Shown one piece after another: positions 63,918 to 64,000 of a stretch of DNA of 64,000 nt. A model generated the notes under the pieces. That model saw only the letters and a program-made list of their open reading frames with translations, had not been told where the DNA came from and ran no database searches. Made by a program: the position numbers and the translations under genes. Position 1 is the first letter of the stretch. Every line of letters starts with the position of its first letter. This stretch comes from Sva-07 sp942492715. Lineage in GTDB: Bacteria; Actinomycetota; Acidimicrobiia; Acidimicrobiales; Ilumatobacteraceae. The stretch lies in assembly GCA_942492715.1 (NCBI GenBank), contig CALOFW010000027.1, positions 1 to 64,000 of the forward strand, read 5' to 3'.

Positions 63918-64000
63918 ATGCCCAAGTTCGCCTACGCCGCCGTCGACCCCACCGGCTCCCCCGTCGAGGGGGTGACCAAGGCCGACACGATCGGCGCCGC
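63918..64000 (+). CDS. pilC: Type IV pilus inner-membrane platform protein PilC, 5' part only
   Basis: The first 27 residues visible (MPKFAYAAVDPTGSPVEGVT) are the typical start of the GspF/PilC platform protein. It begins 23 bp after pilB with an upstream ggag. The gene is cut by the end of the window. Confidence 0.8.
   Translation, partial: MPKFAYAAVDPTGSPVEGVTKADTIGA

Overview
The window is two unrelated pieces of bacterial DNA joined near position 9,985. Bases 1 to about 9,985 have moderate GC, genuine Shine-Dalgarno sites and gene content typical of a sulfate-reducing Desulfobacteraceae-type deltaproteobacterium. From about 9,990 to the end the DNA is very GC-rich, uses GTG and TTG starts and many apparently leaderless promoters, and carries families that suggest a high-GC actinobacterium; I infer the Acidimicrobiia/Ilumatobacter group (F420-type luciferase-like oxidoreductase, CvnD-type GTPase, 13E12/DUF222 HNH protein, RLADTR-type surface domain). 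The join cuts a pyruvate dehydrogenase E1-alpha gene after about 43 codons, so I read it as an assembly chimera and not as gene transfer.

Left part (1-9,985): a Gly/Ser-tailed protein of unknown function, a 5'-deoxynucleotidase-like HAD protein with an Lrp/AsnC regulator, a KtrA/KtrB potassium uptake pair, a cytidylate-kinase-like protein with a BON-like tail, an HtpX protease followed by a small DksA/TraR-type zinc-finger protein, and a membrane polyferredoxin (split by a frameshift at a 7-base homopolymer) overlapping a DUF362 protein.

Right part, 10-30 kb: an MBL-Rieske fusion protein, an ABC transporter, a DsbB/thioredoxin pair, an ABC-F protein, larC-larB, pheA, an SDR, a small phosphatase, an amidohydrolase beside a Rieske oxygenase, a 13E12-type HNH protein, a papain-like hydrolase, adenosine deaminase and an F420-type oxidoreductase. 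30-43 kb: two tRNA-Ser genes, a LysM/transglycosylase-like protein, tRNA-Arg(ACG), a truncated surface-protein domain, a GGDEF diguanylate cyclase, an aminotransferase/omega-amidase pair, an ABC-2 exporter, msrA and a CoA-transferase/aminotransferase pair.

The most interesting region is 43.3-64 kb. It holds two successive minor-pilin cassettes, each with the order I/V-like, J/W-like, K/X-like prepilin, whose members carry different extracellular modules (Ig/cadherin-like, PA14, von Willebrand A with a complete MIDAS, fibronectin III). Downstream come a roadblock protein, a CvnD/MglA-type GTPase and a DUF4388/PATAN-like protein (a candidate polarity switch), then a coiled-coil protein, the PilB assembly ATPase and the start of PilC. 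Four promoters of the FliA/WhiG (sigma-28) type, TCAAG-N14/15-GCCGAT, precede the diguanylate cyclase, the first pilin cassette, the roadblock/GTPase operon and the coiled-coil/pilB operon. This suggests one sigma-28 regulon linking c-di-GMP, polarity and an adhesive type IV pilus. All four serine tRNA isoacceptors (TGA, GCT, CGA, GGA), the SRP RNA and tadA are also in this part.

No CRISPR array, insertion sequence, rRNA or prophage was seen.
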